NCBI GenBank assembly: GCA_024138015.1
Contig: JAMXBB010000009.1
Coordinates: 13,394,445-13,458,444, forward strand
DNA length: 64,000 bases
Source: Lumnitzera littorea
Taxonomy: Eukaryota; Streptophyta; Magnoliopsida; Myrtales; Combretaceae
Direction of reading: 5' to 3'
The notes beneath the pieces were generated by a model. That model was not told where the DNA came from. It ran no database searches and saw nothing but the letters and a program-made list of their open reading frames with translations. Positions 11,901 through 26,000 of the stretch are shown here, one piece after another; within the stretch, counting starts at the first letter, position 1; each line of letters starts with the position of its first letter. Position numbers and translations under genes: made by a program.

Positions 11901-14900
11901 TTATTTGTGACAAATAGTGCCACTGTAATGCTTGAATCAGGAAGTGGCACTTTGGCCTTGTTTTCCTTGGGGAGCACAGCAGAAGACCTGGATTGAGTCT
12001 GTAGAAGATATTTTTCTATTGAACCATCATCGTATGCATATATGGATCCTGACTTTCCAAGTACCAACAGAGATTCTTCTTTATGTTTACTTTGCCCAGT
12101 GGAGCTTGAGATTAACTCCATAGTGATGCAAGGCTCGGGAAGTTGAACTACCATCTTGACTATACGAGATTCCATATGTTCATTCAGTAACACTACCTGC
12201 CAAATTGACCAAACGGCTATACTAGCTATTTCATCATGTAGCAAAACTGCAGTTGCAATAGCATATCACAGAATCATCCAAAACAATCACAGATTTTAGC
12301 CAAAAGGATAGTGGCATAGGTGACAAAGCTCATGATTTGTCTACTTGAATTCTAGAGTTGCAATCTCAATTAATGAGCACACAAAAAAGTGTAATTATAA
12401 AATCTCAAGATGAATCCATAGTCTTGTCCTTAAAAATAACTAACCGATAGGAAGATAATGATCAAATCTGTGTTTTATTTGTTCTAAAGCTTCATGACCA
12501 TTTACCCATCATTTGCTTTTCTCACTGTTTACCTCATCAACCAAACAATGAACTCTAATTGAGCGTAGGAATATTAATGCGATTGCAAGAGCAATGCATG
12601 CAGGTGACTAACAGTGTCTAAATCAGTACCTCTTCTTCTCTCCCCGAGTAACATTACATCACTAAATCACAACCATATTGATAATAGCAAGAGGAGTAGA
12701 AAACATAATGCCAAACATATATTCGATTTTCTAGAAATAAAGATAACATTGCTGCACTGCAGCAAGTGTAGGAGTCAACATTACACTACAACACAAACAT
12801 AATTGAACATTTGCACAATGCATGAGAAAGAGGATTGTATTTGTCACAGATAAAACTGAAAATCCAAGCCTCCGCTGCATTCAGATATATAACAACATAC
12901 CTGCAATGAGCTTGCAGATGTGTCGTTGGAGGCACCTATAACATAAAGCCGACTAGCTTTTCCATCAGCATAGACCCACTTCAGTGATACTATAGGATTC
13001 TTTTCTAATTTATATCCAAGATTGAGTTTACATAGAGGACTTTGAGTGCCAGAATCTGTTGCTAATTCAGTATTCCCATTCCGGGTGGGGATACTCCAGA
13101 TGAAGATGTCTCCACTGCTATATCCAACAGCAACTTTACTCCCCAGTGGACATACCCAGGTAGCAGAAGTCACTTTCTTCCTGTCTTGAGTCAATGACGG
13201 CAACACATTTCCACCTGCTGAGAAAATGGATCTGCTGACCCATATCTCCCACAATGTAATTATTCCATCTTCATATATGATAAGAACCCTACATTCAAAA
13301 AGTGCAGGCCATAGAGTTTCTGTTCAGAAATGGGTAATTAAGAATGTAAAATGATGAATTTATGATGACAACAATAAAACTTGGTGAGAGAGGATTCTAA
13401 TTTAGTTATGATCTCATAGCAGTCAATAATAGATGATCATAAAAACATGACATTTATCCTGATTTAAAATTATTAGGTCAAATCTGCCTAAAAAGATGAA
13501 TGTTACTGATTTGATGCACTTGTGATTATATAACGAATCAAACTCAGGAAACCCCATACTTTCAGTCTAGGTGATGCAGGGTTGATCAACAATCTTGCTC
13601 TGTATCCATGAGCCTATTTTACAAGCTTTGTTCCTTAGAAATAGACACCAGTTCCATTTTTGAGAAATTGTAATCCTCTTGCTCTTATATATAAAAATTA
13701 ACAGTGAGATGATACTACCTCTTACTTTCGGCCATGGGTTGAGGCAATATCTGAGTCACGGCTGCATTGACAGAAAGCTCAGGTGAATTTCCTGAAAATA
13801 AAAGCAGTTTAAAATATTTAACTTTGCAATATTTCCTTAGAGCACAATAAATTAGCAGAAAGGTTAACTAATAAACTATCCATTCATAAAAACCTGCCAA
13901 CCAGAGTCCTGAAAGATCTCAGTTGGCAAGCATCTCCTTACTAAAGCATGAAAATAGAAGAATGTTCAACATCCAACCACTTCTGACTTCTAGAGTATTT
14001 CTGAAATTAAACCAAGGTCTATAGAAAAAACACTGTTATGAACCTCACCGTGAGACACTGCAAATCGTATGCGGTAGTTCATTTGTGACATATTACACTG
14101 CTCCTGATTAAGCTGCAAAATGGAAATGTTGCCAGCAGAATCTCCAGCATACCTAATTAGAGAAAAAGTATGAACTAACACAACTCTTACTATACAGACT
14201 TCAAACAGCAACTGTTACATTTGAACTTACATGTAAGAACAATGTGGCATGACAGTGAAAGCCGTGATGTCTTCGTTGACAGTGTATGTGCAAGACAAGA
14301 TCTTCTTCTCTATATCCCAAACCTAAATGAAGCTACTATAATTAGCATTAAATGCAATTTTCCACTAAATTGTATAATATGTTAGGGAAGAGCACAAAGT
14401 TCTATTCCTTGTTGACAGAAATACCCTGTCAACACTGATAGAATGCACGTGAATGGCCCTTTCCTTATTCAGGGGCCTCTATATTGTCTTATGCTATTCA
14501 AAAAGGTTCATAAGGATAAAGTTTTAGCACCCAACAATGTCCTATTTTTAGTTGGTATCATAAACCTTACTACTTTCTGTACTTTTCCATCCATCTCACG
14601 TTTCCTTTTCTTATATTTTACACCAAGCCAAACATATCAGATAATATGATTCCAGAGCAACCAGAACTGGGATGCAATAGAGAATATAACTTGCCTGTAT
14701 TTGATTCTTGGGAGTTACATTGAGAAGGATCCCTTGATTCTCAAAGAACTACAAGCAAAAATGTTCAGGTTATGATATTACTAGTGAGCTCCAATCTATA
14801 TGGTACACATTTCTAAAGAATTGATTGGCTGTTTAATTCATGATGGGTGATGCTGTGTTATAAAGGATTACCTGCAAAAACTTGCTTGGGCTTATCTCTT

Positions 14901-17900
14901 CAGATTCAAGAATAGCCTGAGAGTTCTCCTTTCCAAATAAATTAAGTTGACCATTCCTGGAGATCAAATGAATTGTGACGGGGAGTTAGTCTCTAAATCA
15001 ACAGTAGGGAACTACTGTTTGGGATGTCCTTAATGCATGAAATTATGGATAACATCTACACAGCACAATTCAAAAAATTGTAAAATACTTAATTTCTTCA
15101 GTGCTCCAAAGAAAAACAAAGAGGCCCATTGCTCACTCATTTGACACTTGACAGTATACTTACCGATAGACAAGTTAGAGAGATGTACTGGAATGAATTT
15201 CAAGGTTATATAAGTTCATAATGATTCATGAGGAGAAAACTAGCATTTATGAGTCATTAACCTACATGTAGAAGGAACATGGCCGACAACATAATGAAGA
15301 CCCACAAACAACTATGACCTTAACTTGCAAATGAACACATAGAAATATCAATAGTCATGAAAATTCACGACCAATAATAGAGAAGTCTATCATTTAGAAA
15401 AGCACCTGACAATAACACTCTGACAAATGCCAATCTGTCTCTTGCGAAATTGAATGCAGAAAGTAATTGCAAGAACGACTCTCTAACCACATTTTGTGCC
15501 CACAACATTTTATCTTTGACAGCCATATCATTCAACAAGTTTCAAATTAGCTGTGTGCAAACAGGAATAGTTGTGGTGAGAGGACTCACTTTGTAGAAAC
15601 TGCAAGTATCTTCTGAATTGAGTCATAAGCAAATTTTGTACTTCCTGATGCGATGCCATAATGAAAGACAATGTGTGGTTCGACATCAGAGGAATCTAAC
15701 CCTTCAAAAAAACCTCCAGCCTGTCATGTGAAAATATTCATATGTTATTAGCAGTGCCCCCGATTTCATAGACAGGTGTAGTGCAGTAAAATTGAAATAT
15801 ATAACAACACAGCAAATAGTCTTAAAAAGGGGCTGTTTTGTAATTGAACTCCTCAGCATTTTCTTTGGAAGAGTTTCAACTAGTATATTTTAAAATTAAT
15901 CCCTTCTCCCAAGTCCTGCACAGAGGTATAACCGCTTAATTTAATCAAGGTATATCCATCCACCATATCCAAATGAAGCTGCGAAGCCATGGTTGACTCG
16001 AGAAATTTTCACTGTGTATAACAAGGGATGGGGATGGAGGAATTGGACGGTTCCACAGCTATGAAGGAACGGCGTTACATTTCCGAGCCATAACTATAAG
16101 CCCTAGGCAGTTTCTCTCAATTCATTTATAAGCATATTAGTATACGAAATAATATCTGAAAATACAAACATGTGAATGAAACTTGATTTTTAAAAAATTT
16201 TTACAAAAATTACATGCACATATTTTCCACTCCTTTTCCAAATTAAAATTATAGATGAAATAACAGCATAATCACCAGTTTCTAAGCGAGCTTTGTTACA
16301 AAAGCACTCTCCAATACATTACACATATTTTCAAAGGCGGAAGTGGAGGAGGAATCAAACTCCTCTTACCTGTCTACTCGATCATTTGTGTATCAAGTAT
16401 ACTAGTGTTGATTAAGCATACGGTTTCTACACAATGAATTAGGTAGGCCATACGTTACTTCACTGAATTTTGAAAAACTTCAAATGGCGGATATACACCG
16501 GCGATCGGAGAGCGTATAACATTGTTTATTTAATTTAACTTAACCGAGTGACGATTTTTCCACAAATAGTAGTCGTTCCCCGTCACCTGGCGGGATCAAA
16601 GGAGATAAGCCACACGTGCGTACCAGCAAGAATTATTAGCTTCATTTATTATTAAAGAAAAATTAGAAGAGAAGCCAGAAATATCGCACCCCTGGACGAG
16701 AAAACACGTGGCGTTGGACCGCTGTAGTAGGACCTCATGCAAGTGCTAGATTTGACTGGGTAGTAACATTTGAAACAAAGAGGAATAAGGACAAACGAGT
16801 CAATCAACCAAGCATTGACTTCGTCCGTATTTAAAATGCCACCGCCCATACAGAACACGACTTTCATATAACGGAACATCTCTTTAATTTCTTATTTTAT
16901 CTCCGGTGTTCAGTTAACAAAATGGCCATCTTGGTTTAAGCTTAAGAATAATTCGAACTGACGACCATCATTATAAGATCCCGGAGAGAGGCTTTAATTA
17001 TGAGAGCGAGGAGAAAAAATGAATAGACAAAAAATTTAAACTAAATCAAAGCATTTTTTTCCCGCCCAAAAAAGAACAAAAAAAAGAGAATCGTTTTGGG
17101 GCCTACTTTTTAGTCCACAATTCGATAGCTCTTCGTCGTAAACTTGACTTGCTTTATTTAATGCCAGTTGGATGGAAATGAATTGAGTTGCCTTAAAACT
17201 ATCATGAACGAGCTTCATGGGGTCCAGAAATTTATAATTTCACAATTCTTGACACTTAATCTAGCTTCAAATCACGCCGTATGAAATCATGAATATATTA
17301 TAAATAACATTTTATATACAACTTGAAAGGACACGAAATGTACGTTAAAGGACTAGGACGTTCTCCATTTGAGATGCAAAGTGCCAAAATCTATTTTGTA
17401 ACTTTTACGGTCGCGATCAGTCGTAAAAGGAATGGTATTGATTATAACACGCCATCTAGACATATACATGATCTAGTCATGATGCAGACCTCCCTTTCCA
17501 ATTAGAGCTAACTTACCCATAAAATCATAAAAATGGTTCTAACCTTTCCATTACAAATGAAAAGGATCCAAATTCTATTTTAAAGTTTCTTAACAAAATT
17601 AAATCGTAAGGATTTGATTGGACAGTTTTACAAACAGACAAGATTCATTTTCTGATGAATCTCAATACATAATGTACAAATTTAAAGCAAATTTGATTCA
17701 ACATGATATTATTTATCCACTATAATCTTAACGTGAAGCAAACTGAATTAACAATAAAATAGGTGATTTGTTTTGAATGTGTAATGAATATTACTAAATT
17801 TATGTTGATTCAAAAATTCAACAAGAGATAGAATTTGAACTAGGCTTGACAATTTGTGTTGTCGTGTCTTGCCACGTTTCCATGTCTAAATGGATTTTTA

Positions 17901-19892
17901 TTCAAAAAACTTAAACCAATGACACAACCAATGTCCGGGTTAGACTCATTTATATTAAGGTTGACAATTTGTATTATTATTTCATATTTCATTTATCTTA
18001 GATTTGATACTCTTTATCGATTAAAAAGCTATAATTAGATTTATAAAATATTTATAGATATAAAGATAAAAAAATAATAATAATATTTAAATTTTATAAA
18101 AACAAATGAAATAATATTTTCATTATTAATAAAAACTACAACTCAAACAAAATTTTTTAGTAAAGTAAAACTTTATCAAATATAAAAAAATCTGAAAATT
18201 TAAGTTATATAATATCACTAAATTAAGTGAAACCATTAATTAAATGGATACTGATATCATTACTAGTGTTGATTTCCAAATTTATCACATTATTTATTAA
18301 ATTTTCAAGATAGACAATAAAAAAATCTACACAAGTTCCTAAACTATAATGCAACAAAAAAAGTATATAACATTATTAAATTTAAGTTAGATAATATCAT
18401 TGAATTAAGTAAAACACTTAAATGGATATTAGTATTATTATTAGTATTAATACCTATTTAAATTATAATGTAGAAAGAAGAATATATTAATAAAAATATA
18501 ATACTTTTAATGGAGATCTCTAACTTAGAAAAAAATTATTTGAATAATAAAATACAACCATGAAAGAATATATAGTGTGTCTTGTATCTCATGTCCGGAT
18601 TCGAAAACTTGACTGGAACTTGAATATGATTTTGATTATGTTTAAACGGATTTGATTTGTTTGTATCTCATATTAGATTTTTTCATATATTAACCATTTA
18701 AATTGTATCATGTGATGTCGTGTCATGTTCAAATCCATGTATTTGAGTGCTAAATTACCGTCCCTAATTTCAACCCGAGGCAAACGTTTATGCATTTCTC
18801 TCACATTTTATAAGCAAAACGTCACACGTTCACATTTTCTATCATCCACTACCACCTAAACCTTGTTCATCACTATAATAATAATATATCGTAATCATCT
18901 ACCACCATCGTACGTCTATATAGATATAATCCAATAGCGCATATCCAATATACATAAATATATTTTTTCCTTTTACCATTTTACTAATGTCTAATAATAC
19001 CTTATGGGACAAGTTCTCACTCCTGACTACATAGTAAACAAAAATAAATATTCTCGCATTAAATGATACGATCAGCAATCAAAGGTAGTTACTATCAGTT
19101 AATACTAGAAATAGACTGTAACAATTTAATTTTAAATTAAATGTGGATATTGTTTTGAATATTTCTGATTGCTCACATCGATCTCGACGAATAAACAAAT
19201 AAAGAGACCTCGAAATTGTACCAATCCAAACTCGAATTTTGACCTAAAATCAAAACAATGGAATCATCATCGATCCAAAGGTTCTCATACGCGATAAATT
19301 ACAGTTTTGCAGCTACGGAAGATCAGATTCTCTTACTAGAAACCGAAGCATAATCAATTAGCGAAATTGAACTACCTAAAACGCTATTTCGCTTTCAGCC
19401 AAAAAAAAAAAAAAAACTATCTCGCTGAAAAACACGTCGAAGAGAAGCGGCATTAGTAAAGAAATCTAGAGCCTAGACTTGAACTCTTGCGCTCAAATCA
19501 GTGATCATTAGTCAATCATATGTCAAATACAATCGATTCGCTTTCTTAGCCACATAACATCAAGGTTCTTTCCGTAAACAAAATCAATTAGCGGAATCAA
19601 CTGCAGAGAAGTATCAAGAAGCCTACTGTAAATGAAAAGGCACGATAATAACTACAGAGAGCACTAGTTATAAATAATGTTGTAACAGCAAATGGGGCAC
19701 AAGATGAAACGACATCGCATTACGAGAAAAATCAAACAGAGAAACGCTTTGATGCAAGAAACAAAGCTTATGATTAGGATCGAACAATTATCCGTTCAAA
19801 ATAATGTAAAATAAAGATCGGACAAAGGAAGAGTGAAAAGCGAAGAAGATTACCTTCTTTGAAGCCTTCTCAACTAGCTTTTTCATAAACAT
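5637..19892 (-). CDS. TYN: Tomosyn/SRO7-like WD40 protein with C-terminal R-SNARE-like motif (1060 aa, 24 exons)
   Basis: Probable regulator of SNARE assembly in exocytosis (tomosyn, yeast Sro7, Lgl superfamily; relative of Arabidopsis At5g05570 and At4g35560). Exons, 5' to 3': 19892-19854, 15720-15590, 14956-14872, 14748-14695, 14322-14231, 14152-14049, 13791-13719, 13288-12901, 12196-11873, 11793-11590, 11406-11311, 11224-11185, 10819-10692, 9803-9557, 9421-9267, 9188-9067, 8525-8402, 8280-8225, 7444-7348, 7263-7044, 6895-6779, 6602-6484, 5989-5927, 5741-5637. They sum to 3183 nt with every phase consistent. The N-terminus is MFMKKLVEKASKK, then VFHYGIASGS and YDSIQKILAVSTK. WD-type strands recur (VWDIEKK, LWEIWV, FIWSIP, INFWDIS) through about residue 500; LAVGSDQGYVSL and LALDCDTG belong to the later propeller region. 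An acidic linker (about 860-950) precedes a SNARE-like helix (about 1006-1058). Length matches the family. Intron after exon 4 has a GC donor. Confidence 0.95.
5893..5925. repeat. (AT)n microsatellite abutting a splice donor
   Basis: An uninterrupted AT dinucleotide run of 33 bases lies immediately next to the exon 23 donor of the tomosyn-like gene. Read on the minus strand it is CAG/GTATATAT and on into the repeat, so the donor hexamer itself is formed by the repeat edge. Such runs commonly change length, so alleles at this intron should vary. Confidence 0.95.
14323..14694 (-). other. GC-AG intron of the tomosyn-like gene
   Basis: The intron between exon 4 (ends ATACAG) and exon 5 (starts GTTTGGGA) begins GCAAGT rather than GTAAGT. 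CAG/GCAAGT is the classic strong context of the roughly one-percent class of GC-AG introns. No GT donor nearby keeps the frame equally well, and both flanking exons give family-like sequence (FFENQGILLN and VWDIEKK). Confidence 0.85.
16613..16710. promoter_or_regulatory. Pair of G-boxes inside intron 1
   Basis: CACGTG occurs at 16613-16618 and 16705-16710; the second lies in ACACGTGGCG, matching the ABRE core ACGTGGC known from abscisic-acid-responsive plant promoters. The two lie 92 bases apart in a GC-richer block of an otherwise AT-rich intron. An intronic enhancer or a secondary promoter is possible; this is inference. Confidence 0.35.
17840..18770. repeat. Degenerate dispersed repeat in intron 1
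   Basis: The block starts near GGCTTGACAATTTGTG and TGTCGTGTCTTG and ends near GATGTCGTGTCATG and ACCGTCCCTAA. The interior is very AT-rich with two imperfect ~65-bp direct copies. GTCGTGTC-type motifs of this kind recur in plant interspersed repeats. Class, ends and target duplication are not resolved. Confidence 0.3.
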
Positions 19893-20060
19893 TGAGGAAA
19901 ACTGTTAAAACGAGTTGGAGTTCGATTTTCGATCGCGTAAGGACACTGCGAGAGAGCCAAAACCTGCTTCCTGCTTCGAAATAACCGAGAGCGAGAGGAA
20001 AGTGAGAGAGAGAGAAGGAAACGGTTGATTTACAGTTTTTGGTTTTGTATTGAAAGAACG
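19893..20060 (-). promoter_or_regulatory. Presumed 5' UTR and promoter-proximal region of the tomosyn-like gene
   Basis: Read on the minus strand this is a CT-rich leader, including a CTCTCTCTCTCTC run around 20,000-20,014, followed by TTTCCTCA before the ATG. CT-rich leaders near transcription starts are common in plants. No TATA box can be assigned with confidence; AT-rich sequence without clear elements begins upstream at about 20,100. Confidence 0.5.
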
Positions 20061-23000
20061 GAGACAAAAAGAGCGGTTTTTAATGAGGGACGAAAGGGAT
20101 GAAATGACATTTTTGCCCCTTCAACTTTAGAATGTATTTGCAATTTTTTTATTTTTTTTTGGTAATTCAATTATTTATTTTTCCTCTATGGTAATCGTCT
20201 AATGTGGGCCCTACGTATTAACTTTGTTTCCTCTTGGTTTTGAGGAATCCAAGATGGTTAGGTGTGTAAATAATTAATTTTCCTTTTTTTTTTCTTTTGT
20301 CGGAGAGCAACCAATAAATTTATACTTGATGTAAATCAATGAGTATATGATTACTTCAAAATTCAAGTTGGTTTTGGATGAGTGGGAACAGAACACATGT
20401 CAATTAATAAAATAATTTAATTTATATTGTTTGCATTTATTGCTTCAATCTTTGCAAATAGACTGAGGCATGAGGCTCGAGCCCGGCCTGAATCGATCGA
20501 AGACTCGGATCTCCGACTCTAGCTTATGAGTCTATATATATATTTTATTAAAAATCTAAAGTTTAAAACTTAGAAGGAAAAGAGAGTTTTTTCATCGAAA
20601 TGCTTTGTAGTTTTTAAAGTATATTCTAAAGATGTGCATATTTAAATTTCTTTATAGTGAAGTAAACCCAATTAAGCTTGTAATATTAACACCTTAGGAC
20701 AAAAGCTTAAAAGGAATATCAAAAGATAAAAGTTAATCCAAACCTTAAAAACGGGCTGAATCTATTTGAGCTTTTCGGTTCATGGGGCATTGAAGTAATG
20801 ACCCATAATTTGCTTGGAAAAAGTTGGTTATGGTTTATAGGTCATTTCAATGACTCCTAAATCGACTATCCATTTTTTTCATTGAATTTTCCATAACTTT
20901 TTTTCTTTCTTTGATTATTAGTAGTTCATTTTTTCACAAATTTTTTTCTTTTTAGATTTATGACTTCAATTCATACATATAAATGGTTATTTCGATAATT
21001 GGGGTTTTAATTCAATTTAATGCTATGAACTAATTTAATGAGTTAGTTACAAGGCCAAAGAAACCAAGTCTTATAAGGGATGCTCTATAGAGATTCAACT
21101 TGGTAGGCTCAGAATAGGGATTATCAGATTGATTTTTTTCGCTCTCGATTTTGCTCGATTATCTCATATGCGAAAAGTAAATTCAAAAAGAATCTTTTGG
21201 GGATTGTTGGGGCTTCGTTTGGTCTTCATAAGCCTTAAAATAGTTAAAATAAATCTTATTTGAAGAATGAGCCTTTTGATGAGGAGTTAAGCCTTATTTA
21301 TTTTATTAAAAGCCTCATAGGCTTATGTAGAACCATTTTCAAAGCCTAAGTACATAAGAAAACGAGGGATCAACATAAGCCGTCAATCATTGGAAGCAAT
21401 CTAATGACTATCAACAATAACAAATTTCACCTATTCATCTCAAAATGATCCAATAATCGAGATTAACTTTCAAAATCTATAAATAAGAAGCTAATCCTCA
21501 CAAATTTTGACACATCCTATTCTCTATAAAGTTTAAGACAAACGTAGAAACTCTACTATAATCCCTTTAGAGAATATCAAATAGCAAATTATTTAAGAAT
21601 GAATCAAGAAAATTATTGAATATTCTCTTTACAACATCCTTTCACGCGTATATCATGAGAAATCAACCTTACTTATTCCTCCTCCTACACCTCTTCCTAA
21701 TATCATCCCTTTACGTGTCATTAAATCAAGACTTATCTAAGATCATCTACACATGTATCGCACGTGATTAAGTATCAATAGCAACCCTCTGATACAATAT
21801 ATAAATATATTACTTGGAGATATAAATATCCATAAACATACATTTTATAGTATAATATACACATTATATTATTTATATATTAACATATTACGTATACAAC
21901 TTTCATATATTATACATATATTATATATGTACTATATGTATATTAATATCATTTCCAAGTTTAAGTATATTATATATTATATATATTATACAGTATATTA
22001 AAATTACTTTTAGGTCTAAATATATTATATATGTATATTATATTATATCGGTTATTGGTATTTATTATATATAATATGTCCATTTTCCTTTATTTTTTCT
22101 TTTTTGTCTTTTTTTTTTTTTATTATTGGGCTTGAATCGGTAGGTCACCTTGTTGATTCAGTAGGTTCTATAAGTGTAACCGCTTGGACCTACTAAGATC
22201 AACAAGTTGGTTGATAGTTCAAGCCTGCTTAATCCGGGCTCGAGTTGGTTCATTGCATCGGACACTAATTCTGAGCTAGTTCATAGTCTAAAATTAACTT
22301 TTCTCAAGTCTAGGTTAATATTAGTTCTATAGTATGAAATTTTTTTTTAGTAAAAGTTATATATATACACTAGTGGAGGTGGAATAGAACATCGATCAAG
22401 TTGTGAAGAAGAAATTATAAATGTGGATTGTAAAATGTGAAAGCGGAGGAGAAAGAATAAGAAATTAGAGGGGTATAAGAAACTATGAAGAAGAAGTTAT
22501 GAATGTAGAGTTGGGTTATTTTTGTTCAGATGCCAATTTCACCTTATTATAAAATATTTATAATTTTAATAAGTAATTTTTAGTGTTAGTTTTTTTTTAT
22601 TATAAAATTTTAATTTAAGGGTTAAGTGATAATTTTAAAGGGGATGATTATGTACTTATTTTTTAACTTTAATAATATAGATATATAATCAGATTTACTT
22701 TCAATGTACATTTATTTATTATATTATTATTAGCAACACATTATAATGCTCTAAGTAGGAAATGATTTTTTTTTAATTCACACGAAAATAGTCCAAAATT
22801 TCAATATTATTTAATTATATGTTCTATTAATTTTTCTTTTTTAACTAATGATTTATTTTGAATTTTTTCTCTACAAATAGCTAAGGACTTGACAGGTCAT
22901 ATTTGCTTCTAAACCACCCAATGTTTCAATTAGTTCTATCTGCAAAATATTCTTTTGCCCTTTCTATGTGTTAGATATGTAGAATTAAGGAAGTAATAGA

Positions 23001-26000
23001 GGATAGGATTTATTTATCTAAACAAATATCAAATTATCTATTTTAAAAATACTTATTTGATTTTGTAGTAATTGTATATTTTATGTGTCAAAAGTATATA
23101 TGTTCAAGTAGTCGACCCACTTTTGATATCTTTATTTTTCTAAAAAAAATTATCTAAATATATTAACAATATATAACAAGTGTGAATAGGGTAATTGGTT
23201 TTGCTTTAGGTGGTTTGATAAGGTATGTTGATAATTTTCAACGGCTACCACATAAAAATAAAAAAAAGAACAAACGTATATAAAAATTAGAGCCCATAGC
23301 TAACTTAATTGGATAATTATTTAATTTTTTTTAATATACTTGGAATACGGATGTACAGTTGTAAGGTGCATTTGTAATGGTTTTAATATGTCATAAGTGA
23401 GAGATTAAAAGAATATTTATGTTGACACCATGAAATAAAAGAATACTTAAATTAACCTTTATCAACTTTATTTTATTTTTATAAATTACATAACCAACTT
23501 TAGTAAATATAAAAAATTTCTTTTGTATTTTTTTTCAACTGGCTCATGCTACTCTTTTAAGGATTTTTCTAAAGTCCTATCTATATTTTTTATGAGACTG
23601 ATCTGGCTTTTTATTTTACTTTTGATTTTATATTTATTAAATCTGAACTATTAAACTAATTGTGTTTTCTATGATTATTCATCAAATTGGATTAGACTGA
23701 ATCCAAAACCAAATCAGACCAAATCAAACCATAAATGTAGTTCTTTTATAATTTGGTTTGGTTTAGAGAGGATCCAAATAGTTCATGGCTCTATTTGGGA
23801 GGTCAAAATGAATTGAATTGTTTAAACTTGAACTGCACCACTTGTTATTTAAGAATAAAAACTAAGTGATATATATATTTTTTTAAATTTAAACCATATT
23901 AAAATTTTATTATAATCATATCTATATATATTTTTTTATTATTATCTCTTGTCTCATACCTAGTCTCTATTATCCATTCCTTCTCTTTCACCATTATTTT
24001 TCATCTCTCAAGTAAATTTGTATACTTTCACTTAGCTCCTTCACAAACCCTAACATTTAATCCTTTCTAAATTTTTTCCATTCATTCAATATATTTTACT
24101 CCATAGATTTATTGTTGTTGATGTCAATATTTGTAGATCCACTCCTATTGATCTTAATTTGTCTTTTCTTGCCACTTTAATCATCATTGATCCATCGATA
24201 TTATGATATTATCAATGACAAATCTACCTCTAAAAATTTAGTTCGTTTTGAAGATCGCGACGATCAAGCTAAGATTCATTTGGTAGTAGTTTCTAGAATA
24301 AGCCAGTTTTTTTTTTTAATGTATTTGTTTATTTGTCTTTTCTTTTTATCATCCCTTGCATGGGATTATGTCATCCCTTTTATGGGATTTATCACTTTTG
24401 CCAATTGAGTTGGTTTTGTTCTCTTATGAAAAAATTTAGTATCTTCTATTTGACATGTTATGATACTTGAAAAGATGTGCCTATTTATTCGATTGGATCT
24501 TCATACCCCCAATCATTCGTATGATAATTTTTTTTTTATATCAATCAGTTTGATTGATTCAATTTCTTTCTATTGAATGGAATTCATCTTTTAGCCAATA
24601 TATATATTCTGGATCTTCATTAACAAACAATGCATAAAATTCTATGGGCTAATGGTAGAGCCATAATTTTCGTCCATTGTAGGTGAATTTTATGACATAT
24701 GAAGGCTCCTTTTCGTTCATCTTTTATCTTTTTAATCAATTTTAAGTATACTTAAATCCTTATAAAATACCAAAAGTACATAAAATATTCTTCTTCTAAA
24801 ATTAAATAGCCAACCAGTTCCCATAGTGTTAGATTTATTTAACCTTTATTTTATTCATATTTCTAAAAAAATCGATTAAAATAAGCATATCAAATGCATA
24901 AAACATATATTTTTTTCTCTTAAAATATGTTAATTTTCATTTCCCAACTCTAACATTCTAATCATCATCTTCATCTAATAGTGAAACATGAACAAATAAA
25001 ATAGTTTTTTAAACACTAAATTTTAAATAAATACAATTTAGATACAGAACAAATGTAGATAACTTACAGATATATATATATATATATATAAATAAGAAAA
25101 TCCAAACAATACTTAAGAATCATCTCCATTCTCCCCCTCATTATTTTATACTGCAACTCACTTAATGAAACAATTTAATTACGATAAGTATAATTTTATA
25201 TATTCTAATAAAAAAATTTATTGTTACTATTTTTTCCTTTTTCTTTTATTTTTCATGCATTTCAACTATTTATACAACATTTATTTTCCTTGCTTGCTTC
25301 ATTCATCAATTATGTTTATACTCAAGTCATGGTATTATGGTAAAATCATTTTTCATGTGGCTTATGCACAAGTAATGTAGGTGTGTAGTTGCTAGTCTAA
25401 AGTTTCACTACCAACTCTTAAAAAAAAAAGAATGAAATAATGTTAAAATGCTACATGAGTTTAATGTTACTTTTTATTTTAATTTTCAACACCTAAAAGT
25501 TTAAAATTACTAAATATTATTTTTAATCACACTTCTTCATGTGAAATTTATCAACCTATCTCTAATTTATACTCTTAGACCAATAGCCATTTACTATGTC
25601 CTCATAAATTTGATAGGTAATAGTTTAGTTGCACATGGCATATGGAAAATTTAAATTTTAAGTGTAAAATTAAAAAAAAATTAATATATAACATCTTATT
25701 GATAGGGAATTTTCACTAACGGCATATTAAGGTAAAAAATGACCTTATAAGGGCTTTAGCTGAGCTCTTTAACCTTAGTTTGACTTACATCTGGAGACTA
25801 AATCCTAATCACATGAAATATGACAGTTGCACTCATGTCCTCTCAAAGAGCTCAAGCTAAATGAAAAGTTCTCAGAGTCACTCTCATCAGCTTGAGAATT
25901 AAGAGTTTGGCCTCCATTTGGCTTAACTAGGTTAGACAATAAGTGTGTAACTTTCGGATGTTCAAATTAAGATAGGAAGGACCAAACAATTTAGCATTAC

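Larger units (their letters stand above)
15721..19853 (-). other. 4.1-kb first intron of the tomosyn-like gene
   Basis: It separates the 13-codon first exon from the exon starting AGGFFEGLDSS. Contents: a less AT-rich block at about 16,500-16,900 with two perfect CACGTG G-boxes; a dispersed-repeat-like stretch at about 17,840-18,770 with TGTCGTGTC motifs near both ends and two degenerate direct copies inside (about 18,208-18,280 and 18,390-18,452); otherwise AT-rich sequence. No exon in frame with the gene is seen inside. Confidence 0.75.

Noticed and set aside
15885..15990. Possible alternative first exon starting with an ATG in good context (minus strand, CAACCATGGCT)
   Set aside because: The frame reaches a stop before any donor that would join the next exon in frame, and the family start MFxKKLVEKASKK is found at 19,892.
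16652..16879. 75-codon minus-strand ORF in intron 1
   Set aside because: No recognisable domain, no in-frame splice link to the gene, and its length is expected by chance in a GC-richer block.
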